Positions 33,287 through 41,313 of a stretch of 58,506 nt of DNA are shown piece after piece. The stretch's first letter is position 1. Every line of letters begins with the position of its first letter. Where the stretch lies: the NCBI GenBank assembly GCA_947465645.1, contig CANIBQ010000025.1:1-58506 (forward strand), written 5' to 3'. The notes below the pieces were generated by a model. That model was not told the origin of the DNA. It saw nothing but the letters and a program-made list of their open reading frames with translations, and did not search any database. The DNA is from Acidobacteriota bacterium (GTDB lineage Bacteria; Acidobacteriota; Vicinamibacteria; Vicinamibacterales; UBA2999). The position numbers and the translations under genes are program-made.

Positions 33287-34035
33287 TGCGAAATGTCCTG
33301 CTCATCTCCGTGTGGATGCTGGGTATGGCCGCGGCCGGATCCGACGCCCTCGCGCAGTCGGCCCCCTCGACGCCGAACCTGTCGGGCCTCTGGCAACCTC
33401 AAGGGAGTTATACCTTTGACCCCGCGGACCCGCGCGGTGCTCACGCCGCCGACCTTACCCGATATCCAATGACGCCCTGGGGGCTCGAGCAATTCAAGGC
33501 GAACAAGCCCGCCCATGGCGATGCACAGAACGCGTCGTCGAACGATCCGACGAACAAATGTTTCCCACCCGGCGCGCCGCGATCCTACGTGACCCCGTAC
33601 CCCGTGGAGTTCGTGCAAAGCCCCACGCGCCTCGCGATGCTGTTCGAATATGACGTCGTCTACCGGTTGGTCTATATGGACGGGCGGCCACACCCGCAGG
33701 ATGCGGAGCCGACGTGGATGGGGCACTCGATTGGGCGTTGGGACGGTGACACTCTGGTGGTGCACACGACGGGGTTCAACGGCAAGAGCTGGCTCGATCG
33801 CGTCGGACATCCGTACTCCGAACAACTCGAGCTCACCGAACGTTTCAGGCTGGTGGACAAGGAAACGCTGCAGATGGACATCACTATCCACGACCCCAAA
33901 ACGTATACTCGCGACTGGACCGGACAGAAGATCTTCAAGTTAAAACCGACGTGGGAACTAAAGGAATATGTCTGCGAGGACAACTACACCTTCGACCAAT
34001 TCCAGACCGAGAGCGGAGTCAAGTTCATCCCATAG
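33286..34035 (+). CDS. Secreted DGR/GxSxGxW-family protein
   Basis: The 249 aa product starts with GTG overlapping the stop of the DUF6152 gene. The signal peptide ends SDALAQ. The core is TPNLSGLWQPQGSYTFDPAD, RYPMTPWGLEQFKANKPAHG, KCFPPGAPRSYVTPYPVEFV, AMLFEYDVVYRLVYMDGRPH, PTWMGHSIGRWDGDTLVVHT, WLDRVGHPYSEQLELTERFR and YTFDQFQTESGVKFIP. It is the close paralog of the protein at 23512. The function is unknown. Coupled translation with DUF6152 suggests the two proteins act together, perhaps with the receptor encoded just upstream. Confidence 0.82.
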   Translation: MRNVLLISVWMLGMAAAGSDALAQSAPSTPNLSGLWQPQGSYTFDPADPRGAHAADLTRYPMTPWGLEQFKANKPAHGDAQNASSNDPTNKCFPPGAPRSYVTPYPVEFVQSPTRLAMLFEYDVVYRLVYMDGRPHPQDAEPTWMGHSIGRWDGDTLVVHTTGFNGKSWLDRVGHPYSEQLELTERFRLVDKETLQMDITIHDPKTYTRDWTGQKIFKLKPTWELKEYVCEDNYTFDQFQTESGVKFIP

Positions 34036-34474
34036 CCTCCCGTCAAATATGAAGCCGGACGGACGGCTCGATGCGCAGTTTGCGATCCCCGAAGACTACG
34101 GTGGGATGAACGAAGTTCTGGCGACGATCGACGACGCAAAGCACACACGGCCGTACCCATGCGTCAACCAGCCTCTGGGATCGTCGGGGTCATTCAAGGT
34201 CTCTCTCCGCTTGAATTGACACTTCTGAGGCGAATCGCTGATCTGTGTTCGGAATACGATGCGCTTGAGGACAAGTGGCCGACGAGCTCCCCGATGAACA
34301 CGGCGGAAAGCGCTGAAGCCGGGGAATTGTTCTGGCAGCACCCAGCGAATCGGAGTTGATGAAGACGGTGGGCGTTCAGTCCGACTCCGCCTTCCGCGTC
34401 TCTGCCAAAACCTGGAACGCCATCGGTTGGTCGAAAGCGTCGTTGATGAGGCCCGGGATTCTCCCTAGCTACCT
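34036..34474. other. Gene-poor stretch
   Basis: Two short plus-strand frames (34051-34219 beginning MKPDGRLDAQF, and 34159-34359 beginning MRQPASGIVG) are open but match nothing I know and lack ribosome sites. I regard the stretch as intergenic or decayed. Confidence 0.4.
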
Positions 34475-34815
34475 CTACGATCCAACACCCCCGCCATGCT
34501 TCATGTGGCGGTGATGCTCGGATTCTTCGACTACCGAAAAGCCAAGGCGCCGGTGTAACGCTTCGGCCCATGTGTTCGTTTTGAGCGCGGAGAGCACGAC
34601 CTCGCATCCAGCCTGCCGGCCGCGGATGACGACATCCGTCGTCACCTGTGAGCCAACCCGACATTTGCGTCGTCCGCACGAATGATTCTTGTGACCTCCA
34701 GATCAAGCTGACGTTCGAATTGAGCCCGTTCGCGACCTTCATCCCACTGTCCACGGCACGCGGTGATGCTGTCGCACATCGAGCGCAGGAAGCAGTCGAT
34801 GAGAAGCGCCATGTC
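34475..34815 (-). pseudogene. Broken GNAT acetyltransferase gene
   Basis: One minus-strand frame (from about 34812) reads MALLIDCFLRSMCDSITACR, then GQWDEGRERAQFERQLDLEV and IIRADDANVG, like a GNAT N-terminus. Another frame, ending at TAG 34475, reads GCEVVLSALKTNTWAEALHR and RLGFSVVEESEHHRHMKH, like the GNAT C-terminus. The central acetyl-CoA-binding segment is missing and the frames do not join, so the gene has suffered an internal deletion with a frameshift. Confidence 0.6.
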
Positions 34816-35073
34816 TGCAGAACACGCCGCTGGACTTGCAATATTGGTCGGCGCCACGTCCGTTGGGTACGCTGAATATAGACCCGCGGACCACCGCTTG
34901 TTAGTCGGAAGGGTCGGGAAGCCGAAGGGCGTGGACGGGGAAGCCGAAACGGACGACATGTCTGCTTGGGACCCGGTTGATTGCATCAACATGAGGCGAT
35001 CTTCGCCCGCCACTATACTGATCGCTCATTTCACGGCGCGCCTCCGCGGCGCGCCTGGGAGAGGACGACAATC

Positions 35074-36744
35074 ATGCAGAGGGCCCTCAGCGTAGCGGCA
35101 TTGGTCTTCGTCGGCGCCATGGCGTCGCCGGCCTTCGCGCAGACGCGCGGCGACACCTGTGGCGAGATCGTGTTGCACAACGGCCGCATCACGACCATGG
35201 ACGATCGCAATACGACCGCCTCGTCGCTCGTGATCCGCAGCGACCGGATCGCCAGCGTCGGCACGGGGCGCGGGATTCCCCGGCACAGCTCCTGCGCCAC
35301 CGTGATCGATCTGCAGGGCCGTCGCGTCATCCCCGGGATGATCGACACGCACTCGCACCCGTCCTACTTCACGGCGCGTCCCGGACATTACCTGGTCCTG
35401 GACGATGCCGCCTCGATCGCCGACGTGCAGGCAAGGCTCCGCGCCCGCGCGGCCGCCGTGCCGCCAGGCCAGTGGATTACCGCGCTGGGCGGATGGGCGC
35501 TGACGCACATCAAGGAGAACCGCATGCCGACCGCGGCGGAGCTCGATGCCGCCGCGCCAGACCATCCGGTGCTGTTCGTCCTCGGTGGCTTCGGGCGTGA
35601 TACCGGCGCGGCCAACAGCGTGGGCCAGAAGTGGCTGGCCGGGCAGGGCGTCAAGTTCGACAACGACCAGGGGGCGCTGTCTGACGCGGCGCCGCGGGCG
35701 GCCATCAACGCCCTGCGCGCGCGCATGACGTTCGACGATCAGAAGCGCCAGCTTGCCGATCTCCTGACGCACTACGCAAGCCTGGGGATCACTACGCAGG
35801 TCGACAACGGCGGGCCGTCGCCGCCAAACGAGGAGCTGAAGGCCATCTCCCTCGCCGGCGACGGCGGCCTCAACCTGATCGACCCGGAAACGGGATACCT
35901 GCCTCACGTGGCGCTCGATCGCGAAGGCCGGCTGCCGGGACGCCTGCGCCTGATGTTCTATACGCGGGAGATCACCCCCGCGGTGCCGCTGATCAAAGCC
36001 CGGTTCGCCAACCAGTTCCCAGATCTCGGCAGCGACTGGCTGCGGGTCACCGGTGTCGGGGAGCGCCTGGTCAATACGGAGTGGCAGCAGGACGGCCAGC
36101 CGACGCCGCAGTACCAGGCCGCCCTCACCACGATTGCCGAGCACGGTTGGACCCTCCAGCAGCACTCCGACGCCAACGACGCACTGCGGCAGGTGGAACT
36201 CTGGGAGAAGGTGAACGCGCGCACGCCGCTGGCCCCGCTCCGGTGGACGCTGGCTCACGGCCGCGGGCTCGATGCGGGGCTGCTGAACCGGCTGAAGGCC
36301 ATGGGCGTCGGCGTGTCAATCGCGGGCGGCCGGTACCTGAGCGACGGCAAGTCGCCGCAGCCGCCGATCAAGACGATCGTCGAGAGCGGCGTCCGGGCAA
36401 GCTACGGCAGCGACAATCCCAGCAACCCGCCGACCAATCCCTGGCTCCACATGTACGCCATGGTGACGGGAAAGAACTTCCAGGGGACGGTCGTCGCCGC
36501 GGACCAGACGCTCGGCCGCCTCGACGCCCTGCGGCTGTACACGCGAGACGGTGCCTGGTTCAGCCGCGACGAGCAGCGGCTCGGATCGCTCGAGGTCGGC
36601 AAGCTGGCGGACCTCGTCGTGTTGAGCGGAGATTTCCTCGACCCGGCGCGCGTACCGGATGAGGCGATCAAGACCCTCAGGTCGGCGCTGACCATCGTCG
36701 GCGGACGGATCGTGCACAATCCTGGCGTCGTGTCGGTGCGATGA
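35074..36744 (+). CDS. Secreted amidohydrolase (YtcJ-like, Amidohydro_3)
   Basis: The 556 aa protein has a signal peptide ending SPAFAQ and then the amidohydrolase layout: a beta-sandwich start IVLHNGRITTMDDRN, the metal motif PGMIDTHSHPSYF (HxH), WITALGGWA, a later LQQHSDAND and TLAHGRGLD with further His ligands, the Asp of YGSDNPSNPPTNPW, and the terminal VGKLADLVVLSGDF. Such enzymes hydrolyse amides or related bonds on a metal centre; the substrate is unknown. ATG 35074 is supported by GGGAGAGGAC and the signal peptide right after it. It is a single gene between degraded DNA and a palindromic element. Confidence 0.88.
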   Translation: MQRALSVAALVFVGAMASPAFAQTRGDTCGEIVLHNGRITTMDDRNTTASSLVIRSDRIASVGTGRGIPRHSSCATVIDLQGRRVIPGMIDTHSHPSYFTARPGHYLVLDDAASIADVQARLRARAAAVPPGQWITALGGWALTHIKENRMPTAAELDAAAPDHPVLFVLGGFGRDTGAANSVGQKWLAGQGVKFDNDQGALSDAAPRAAINALRARMTFDDQKRQLADLLTHYASLGITTQVDNGGPSPPNEELKAISLAGDGGLNLIDPETGYLPHVALDREGRLPGRLRLMFYTREITPAVPLIKARFANQFPDLGSDWLRVTGVGERLVNTEWQQDGQPTPQYQAALTTIAEHGWTLQQHSDANDALRQVELWEKVNARTPLAPLRWTLAHGRGLDAGLLNRLKAMGVGVSIAGGRYLSDGKSPQPPIKTIVESGVRASYGSDNPSNPPTNPWLHMYAMVTGKNFQGTVVAADQTLGRLDALRLYTRDGAWFSRDEQRLGSLEVGKLADLVVLSGDFLDPARVPDEAIKTLRSALTIVGGRIVHNPGVVSVR

Positions 36745-36832
36745 GGGCTGTCACGCGGCTGCCGCCCGCAAACCGCTCTTCGACGACCCGGTCGGCTCCT
36801 GTTCAGCCTGCGTGCCAGGGTCCGATTGTCAC

Positions 36833-36926
36833 CTAGAACGTTCATCAGTACGTAGTGGTGGGTTTTAGCCGGACTCACGCGGTCCGCCTGAAGGCGGACA
36901 CTACGTACACATGGAAAACGGTCTAG
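36833..36926 (+). repeat. CTAG-bounded palindromic element, copy 2
   Basis: A 94-base element starting CTAGAACGTT and ending ATGGAAAACGGTCTAG, with internal TACGTAGTGG on the left and GGCGGACACTACGTAC on the right. It lies between the 3' ends of the amidohydrolase and pyrophosphatase genes. The right end is almost the same as in copy 1. Confidence 0.75.
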
Positions 36927-36927
36927 A

Positions 36928-37488
36928 CTACCGGTTCGTCGGCGACTTGTGGAGCTCACCGCGGCGGAGTTGCCGGTACAGTTCCAGGGCCTCTCCGATG
37001 ATCCGAAGCGCGTCCGCCGGCCCGAGCAGATCGTCGACGACAACCTGCTTGTGTTCGAGCGCTTTGTAGTCCTCGAAGAACCGGCGGACCTGACGGAGAA
37101 CGTGTTGCGGAAGCTGCGCTTTGTCCGTGTAGTCCGCGAACGCGGGGTCGTAGACGCTGACAGCCACAACCTTGTCGTCGATGCCCTTTTCATCGCGCAT
37201 CCGCATGACGCCGATGGCGCGCGCCTGCACGATGGTCAGCGGATAGACAGGTTCCTGCCCGAGCACCAGCACATCAAGAGGATCTCCGTCGTCGCAGTAC
37301 GTCCGGGGAATGAAGCCGTAATCCGCCGGGTAGTAGACCGCGCTGTGGAGCACCCGATCCAGACGTAACAGTCCGGTCTCCTTGTCCAGTTCGTACTTGT
37401 TCGTACTTCCTTTCGGAATCTCAACGATCACGGGGAACGCCGTCGCAATCGTGGCGTCGTCGATGTAGGTGTCATGCCAAGGATGCAT
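36928..37488 (-). CDS. ppa: Inorganic pyrophosphatase, family I
   Basis: This 186 aa cytoplasmic enzyme splits pyrophosphate to two phosphates. Family I marks are clear: VIVEIPKGSTNKYELDK, YYPADYGFIPRTYCDDGDP, the signature DGDPLDVLVLGQEPV with the metal-binding Asp residues, and DYKALEHKQV near the C-terminus. The length is normal. CAGGAGAGATCG precedes the ATG. Palindromic elements lie just beyond both ends of the gene. Confidence 0.97.
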   Translation of the reverse strand: MHPWHDTYIDDATIATAFPVIVEIPKGSTNKYELDKETGLLRLDRVLHSAVYYPADYGFIPRTYCDDGDPLDVLVLGQEPVYPLTIVQARAIGVMRMRDEKGIDDKVVAVSVYDPAFADYTDKAQLPQHVLRQVRRFFEDYKALEHKQVVVDDLLGPADALRIIGEALELYRQLRRGELHKSPTNR

Positions 37489-37522
37489 CGATCTCTCCTG
37501 TCAGCGTGCAAGGCTCACGACG

Positions 37523-37582
37523 CTAGAGCGTTCTCGCGGTCCGGCTAAAGCCGGACGCTACGTACGAATGGATCTGGTCTAG
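37523..37582 (+). repeat. CTAG-bounded palindromic element, copy 3
   Basis: A short 60-base version: CTAGAGCGTT at the left, one hairpin GTCCGGCTAAAGCCGGAC in the middle, then GCTACGTACGAATGGATC and GGTCTAG at the right. Its right CTAG contains the stop codon of the adjacent minus-strand gene. It is in the same orientation as copies 1 and 2. Confidence 0.75.
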
Positions 37583-38754
37583 CGCACCGTAAACGGAATC
37601 CGGATGGTTTTCGGGTCGGGACTCTTGTCCACCGTGTCGAAGTTGTCCACTTCGAACGCGCGGCCGATCTGGTTGCCCGCCAGATCCTCGAGGATATCGA
37701 GCGCCAGCAGGTGATACTGGCCGGCGGCCCACGCCTCACGCGGCGTGAACGTCCAGCGCGTTTCTCCCTGATCCACCACGATGTCGCCTTCAACCGCGGC
37801 GTCGATGGCGGCGCTGTCGCGCGTGACGCCGAGCGCGCGCATCAGCAGGCCGTGATCGAGCGGCTCCGGAAACGTCACGACGACGCCGTTGCGGCTGCCG
37901 GATGACGGCGGCTGAATCTTCCACGAGGCCGTGTCGAGCGGCTTGGTGTCCGGCCCGGTCACGCGGAACGTCCGGCGGAAGTCTTCCTTCAGCGGCTGCC
38001 CGTGCTCGTCGGCCCACTCGCGGCTGACGACGAGCGTCATGGCGCCGCCGCTGCTGAGCGGGCGGCCCAGCTCGCGGTTCGGCAGGATGCCGTCCTTCAC
38101 GCGGCCCGGGTCGAAGAACACCGTGAAGCGCGTGTGGTCGGGACTCCAGAACTCGTAGTCGAGCGGCAGGATCGCGCCCCCGATCTCGTCCCCCGCCTCG
38201 TTGAGCACTGTCATGTACTCGATGCCGCTCCTGCGGCCCATGGGCGCGGAGAACTCGACGTACATGCGGAGCAGATTCTCCGGAACCACGTCGCCGCTCG
38301 GATACACGCGCGCGACGACCGTCGTCGGCGTGGTGTGCTCCGCGGGGCGGCCAACCGTGGCGACGAGCGCCGTACCGGAACCGCCCGCGACGCGCGACGG
38401 GTCGAACCGCACGTGGTACTGCCGGCCCGGGTCGAAGGGGAACGCCGGGGTAAACCGCACCGCGCCGTCGGCCACGCGGTACTCGCCCAGCATCGCCGGC
38501 GCATCAGCGCTCACCGCCACGCGCAGCACCGCCGGCCACTGGTCGGGCGTCACGTGGTCGAGCGCGTCGAGGGTGGAGGAGGAGAGCCCGGTGACCTCGA
38601 TGGATCCGGCGTCGGCGGCGAGGCTGATGGCCGGAGTGGAGCCGGTGCGACCACACGCGGCGCAGAGGAGGGCGCAGAGGAGGGCGCAGAGGAGGGCGCA
38701 GAGAAAGGGCGGAGGAAACGGTTTTACACGGAGGAACGGAGAAACGGAGATCAT
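37579..38754 (-). CDS. Putative lipoprotein with Ig-like beta domains
   Basis: The 391 aa product has an N-terminus MISVSPFLRVKPFPPP followed by a repeat-encoded hydrophobic stretch FLCALLCALLCALLCAACG that can serve as a lipoprotein signal. The mature part is beta-rich, with bacterial Ig-like (Big_5/SwmB-like) segments: RVYPSGDVVPENLLRMYVEF, then SAPMG, and TRFTVFFDPGRVKDG, KIQPPSSGSRNGVVVTFPEP, HLLALDILEDLAGNQIGRAF and a terminal IRIPFTVR. Such proteins are usually surface-exposed and non-enzymatic. The ATG lies inside a hairpin-forming repeat with no ribosome site, so the true start is uncertain. The stop lies in palindromic element copy 3. Confidence 0.7.
   Translation of the reverse strand: MISVSPFLRVKPFPPPFLCALLCALLCALLCAACGRTGSTPAISLAADAGSIEVTGLSSSTLDALDHVTPDQWPAVLRVAVSADAPAMLGEYRVADGAVRFTPAFPFDPGRQYHVRFDPSRVAGGSGTALVATVGRPAEHTTPTTVVARVYPSGDVVPENLLRMYVEFSAPMGRRSGIEYMTVLNEAGDEIGGAILPLDYEFWSPDHTRFTVFFDPGRVKDGILPNRELGRPLSSGGAMTLVVSREWADEHGQPLKEDFRRTFRVTGPDTKPLDTASWKIQPPSSGSRNGVVVTFPEPLDHGLLMRALGVTRDSAAIDAAVEGDIVVDQGETRWTFTPREAWAAGQYHLLALDILEDLAGNQIGRAFEVDNFDTVDKSPDPKTIRIPFTVR
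38659..38704 (-). repeat. 12-base tandem repeat inside a signal-peptide region
   Basis: GGCGCAGAGGAG occurs three times in full (38659-38694) and once in part. On the minus strand each unit encodes Leu-Leu-Cys-Ala, making the hydrophobic core of the adjacent lipoprotein's signal. The 12-base unit keeps the frame when copies are gained or lost. Confidence 0.85.
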
Positions 38755-38777
38755 TTTTTTGAAAAAAGAATCTCCGT
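38744..38777. repeat. Hairpin at the start of the lipoprotein gene
   Basis: Arms ACGGAGAT and ATCTCCGT flank a T-run and A-run that also pair, giving a stem of about 15 base pairs. Further CTCCGTG repeats follow at 38771-38792. The predicted ATG of the minus-strand gene lies within the stem region. Confidence 0.65.
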
Positions 38778-38824
38778 GACTCCGTGTCTCCGTGTGAACC
38801 CGTTCCCTTCGAAGCCTCCGCTGC

Positions 38825-39916
38825 CTACGGCAGTGGAAGCACCTGCAGGTTCAGGGCGCCTGCCGCCTGCGCGATGACGATCGAGTTGTTGTCGTCGAGC
38901 TTGTCGAGCTGCAGGATGCCCGTCATGCTCGCGACCTTGTCGAACGGCACGCCGCCGGTCTCTTCGTCCACCGGCGTGGTGATCGGCGTCGCGTTGGCGA
39001 ACGTGTTGGTCGGGATCTTCATGACGCCGCGGCTGCTGTTGGCGGCGAGCAGGAATTCCTGGCCGCCCTTCTTGTAGACGATCATGTCGAGCACGCGATT
39101 GCCCGCGCCGAACTCGGCGATCGTGGTGCCGCGCACCTTGTCACCCGCCTTCAGGTTCGCGATCGGGAACTTCACCAGCGGCGTGCAGGTGTAGCCCGCG
39201 AGCAGGTACGACTGGCCGTTCAGCGTGTAGGGGACAAACGCGTTCACCGGCGAGCGCGTCTCGAGCTGGCGGTGGTTGCCGTGGTAGATCTCGACGCTGG
39301 CGCCGCGGTCGATGCTCGCGAACGGGTACGGAATCGCGCGCAGCTTCGACGCGAACTCCTCGTTCGAGAGCCCCGCCACCCACAGCCGGCCGTCGGCGAA
39401 CGCCATGTCGGTGACGACCGCGGTGCGCGGGTTCTGGCGCGCGTTGGCCGCCGGCGGGTTCGGCAGCGCGACGCGCTGGAACTTGAGCGACGCGAGTGCG
39501 ACGTTGGTGATGGCGCCGGCGCCGTCGATGCGGAAGAGGGCCGGGGCCGCGCCCGCGCCCTGTCCGCGCATCACGGACACGTAGGCGTTGCGCGTCCGCG
39601 GGTGGACGGCGAGGTCGGTGATCGTCACCTCGCTCGCGCCCGTGCCGAGCAGCGCCGCGAGCTTCTCGTTCACCGCGCCGAGTCCTTTCGCGCCGGGCGC
39701 GCCGCCGTTGGCCGCCGCGCCAAGGTCGAGCGCGACGATCGCCGCGTTCTGGTTGTCGGCCACGAACAGCACGCCGTCAGGGCCGAACGAGACCGGGCCA
39801 ATGGATGCCAGTGCCGGCCCCTGCCCGGTCTGCGCGACCTGGAGGGCCGACGCTGGAGCGAACGACGCGACCGCGACCGACGCGATCAGGATCCAGAGTG
39901 TCGTGAGGGACCGCAT
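38825..39916 (-). CDS. Secreted beta-propeller-like protein of unknown function
   Basis: The 363 aa exported protein has a signal peptide (LWILIASVAVASFAPASALQ) and repeated strand motifs like a propeller: PVSFGPDGVLFVADNQNAAI, ITDLAVHPRTRNAYVSVMRG, VVTDMAFADGRLWVAGLSNE, YLLAGYTCTPLVKFPIANLK, MIVYKKGGQEFLLAANSSRG and a final LNLQVLPLP. The region around VEIYHGNHRQLETRSPVNAF may hold a metal site, but this is a guess. AAGGAG lies 11 bases before the ATG. It is upstream of the Ig-like lipoprotein gene on the same strand, separated by the repeat-rich stretch. Confidence 0.72.
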   Translation of the reverse strand: MRSLTTLWILIASVAVASFAPASALQVAQTGQGPALASIGPVSFGPDGVLFVADNQNAAIVALDLGAAANGGAPGAKGLGAVNEKLAALLGTGASEVTITDLAVHPRTRNAYVSVMRGQGAGAAPALFRIDGAGAITNVALASLKFQRVALPNPPAANARQNPRTAVVTDMAFADGRLWVAGLSNEEFASKLRAIPYPFASIDRGASVEIYHGNHRQLETRSPVNAFVPYTLNGQSYLLAGYTCTPLVKFPIANLKAGDKVRGTTIAEFGAGNRVLDMIVYKKGGQEFLLAANSSRGVMKIPTNTFANATPITTPVDEETGGVPFDKVASMTGILQLDKLDDNNSIVIAQAAGALNLQVLPLP

Positions 39917-40002
39917 GATGGACGGATCTCCTTTCTGAAGAGGGGATTACGTTATATCCAACCCGCCGGTATAGCAATCCGAGACCCACGCCCCTGCCGT
40001 GA

Positions 40003-40218
40003 CTACCGCTTGCGATTGGCAGTCCCCGAGGCGCGGCTTGGCGGCTTCGCATTGCCGTGCTCGCCGATGCTCTTGATCTGCTCTCTGAGGTGCTCGTGAA
40101 GAGCGCGCGTGCGCTGCCGGTTCTCGTCAATCTTTTCCCCGAGCTCGCCGCGTACGGCAGAAAACTCAGCGCGCATTTCGGTTCGGAGTTGCAGAATCTG
40201 CGTCTCCACGCCCGTCAT
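40003..40218 (-). CDS. Short coiled-coil protein, probably a truncated paralog
   Basis: The 71 aa frame reads [20 protein letters not shown] and then [20 protein letters not shown] with heptad-like spacing, then a basic tail. The first block is almost identical, also in DNA, to part of the coiled-coil protein at 40271, so this looks like a shortened tandem copy. No good ribosome site is visible at ATG 40218. The function is unknown. Confidence 0.45.
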   Translation of the reverse strand: MTGVETQILQLRTEMRAEFSAVRGELGEKIDENRQRTRALHEHLREQIKSIGEHGNAKPPSRASGTANRKR

Positions 40219-40618
40219 CCGGTCGCCCGGCGGCGATTGCGTTGCTTGCAGGCGAGGCTCCCGCGAAACGCTACGTCTTGCGCCGAGGCGCCCTCGGCTT
40301 GCGGCGCGGATCCTCCTCGCGGTGCTCGCCGAGAGCAGCAATTCGGCCGAGAACCTCTTCAAACAGGACGCGCGAGTGGCGCCTGCCTTCCTCTGCGGTG
40401 TCCCGAATCTGCTGGCCAAGGTCGCGCGTCAGCGTCGCGAGGCCAAGCAGCAAGTCGTCACGGGCTCCGGCGAAGCCCTGATGCGTTTCCTCTCGAAGCG
40501 CCGCGATTTCCTGCCGAAGCTCGGATTTGACGCTGGCATTGCCGCTGTGCACCTCCCCGCGTACGGCAGAAGATTCAACGCGCATTTCGGTGCGGAGTTG
40601 CAGAATCTGCGTCTCCAC
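40144..40618. repeat. Direct repeat of about 66 bases (40144-40209 and 40553-40618)
   Basis: The two segments share long identical runs such as GCATTTCGGT and GAGTTGCAGAATCTGCGTCT in the same orientation and frame. They encode the shared [13 protein letters not shown] block of two neighbouring coiled-coil genes, showing a local tandem duplication. Confidence 0.75.
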
Positions 40619-40726
40619 AGAGCCCACCCGCTCACCGAGCGCCGCGACTTCCGCGGGCACTGTTTCGAGCCGTTGCACGGTCTTCTCCAGACGTTCTACG
40701 CGATCCGACAGCAATTGGTCCGGCAT
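40271..40726 (-). CDS. Coiled-coil protein of unknown function
   Basis: The 151 aa cytoplasmic protein is nearly all helix: [76 protein letters not shown] and a strongly basic end ([11 protein letters not shown]). There is no membrane segment or signal peptide. GGAGGAG sits just before the ATG. The basic tail could bind nucleic acid. It is next to a shortened copy of itself. Confidence 0.6.
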   Translation of the reverse strand: MPDQLLSDRVERLEKTVQRLETVPAEVAALGERVGSVETQILQLRTEMRVESSAVRGEVHSGNASVKSELRQEIAALREETHQGFAGARDDLLLGLATLTRDLGQQIRDTAEEGRRHSRVLFEEVLGRIAALGEHREEDPRRKPRAPRRKT

Positions 40727-40843
40727 CACTCCTCCGTTTCGACGCGGCGCTCGACCTCGGCGCGCGCGTTCGACGGATGGACAAATGCGAGGTGTATGCC
40801 GACGACGTTAGCATCGTCGCCCCGAGGCGACAACAGCCTCCTC

Positions 40844-41209
40844 GAATCCCGCGTGGTCTCCATCCTGGCGCGGGGAAATGGCGATGGCCACGCGCTGGCG
40901 GGCCCTCTCCGCGGCTCGGTGCACAAGGTGATTGACGTCTCGGTCAACCAGGTGCTGACGCTTCCCGAGCATTTGGCGAGAACGCGCTGGTTCACGCGGG
41001 TGTTCGGCTCGTTGTTCGTGATTTTTGCCGTCATCGGCTCCTTCCTGGCGGCCGTCGGCATCTACGCGGTGATCGCCTACGGCGCCCGCCAGCGCACGCA
41101 CGAAATCGGCATGCGCGCCGCGCTTGGCGCGCAGCGGAGCACGATTCTTCGCCTGATCGTCGGCCAGGGCATGAAGCTCGCGCTGATCTTCGGCGGCCAC
41201 TATGCCTGA
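40844..41209 (+). pseudogene. C-terminal fragment of an FtsX/MacB-like ABC permease
   Basis: The reading frame carries [20 protein letters not shown], then [20 protein letters not shown], then [20 protein letters not shown] and [20 protein letters not shown]. This is the last third of the large duplicated orphan permeases common in acidobacteria. The N-terminal MacB domain and first helices are missing, there is no start, and the protein ends early at GGHYA. It is a relic. Confidence 0.75.
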
Positions 41210-41216
41210 TCTTCCC

Positions 41217-41288
41217 AAGTAGCTGCGTTGCTGGGTAGCTGGGTAGCTGGGGGAGTAGCTCGGGTTTGCCCCAGCCACGCAGCTACTT
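41217..41288. repeat. Inverted repeat with TGGGTAGC units
   Basis: The left arm AAGTAGCTGCGTTGCTGGG (41217-41235) pairs with the right arm CAGCCACGCAGCTACTT (to 41288); TAGCTGGG units are repeated between and beyond the arms. It lies between the permease relic and the 3' end of the TonB receptor gene, where it could act as a bidirectional terminator. Confidence 0.7.
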
Positions 41289-41313
41289 AGCCACCCAGCT
41301 ACTCCCCCTTGCC

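Noticed and set aside
34051..34359. Two short open frames as real small genes
   Set aside because: They overlap, lack ribosome sites and match no family; they may be decayed coding DNA but I cannot support a gene.
38641..38710. 12-base repeats as a small CRISPR-like array
   Set aside because: The units are directly adjacent with no spacers and encode a repeated peptide, so they are a simple tandem repeat.
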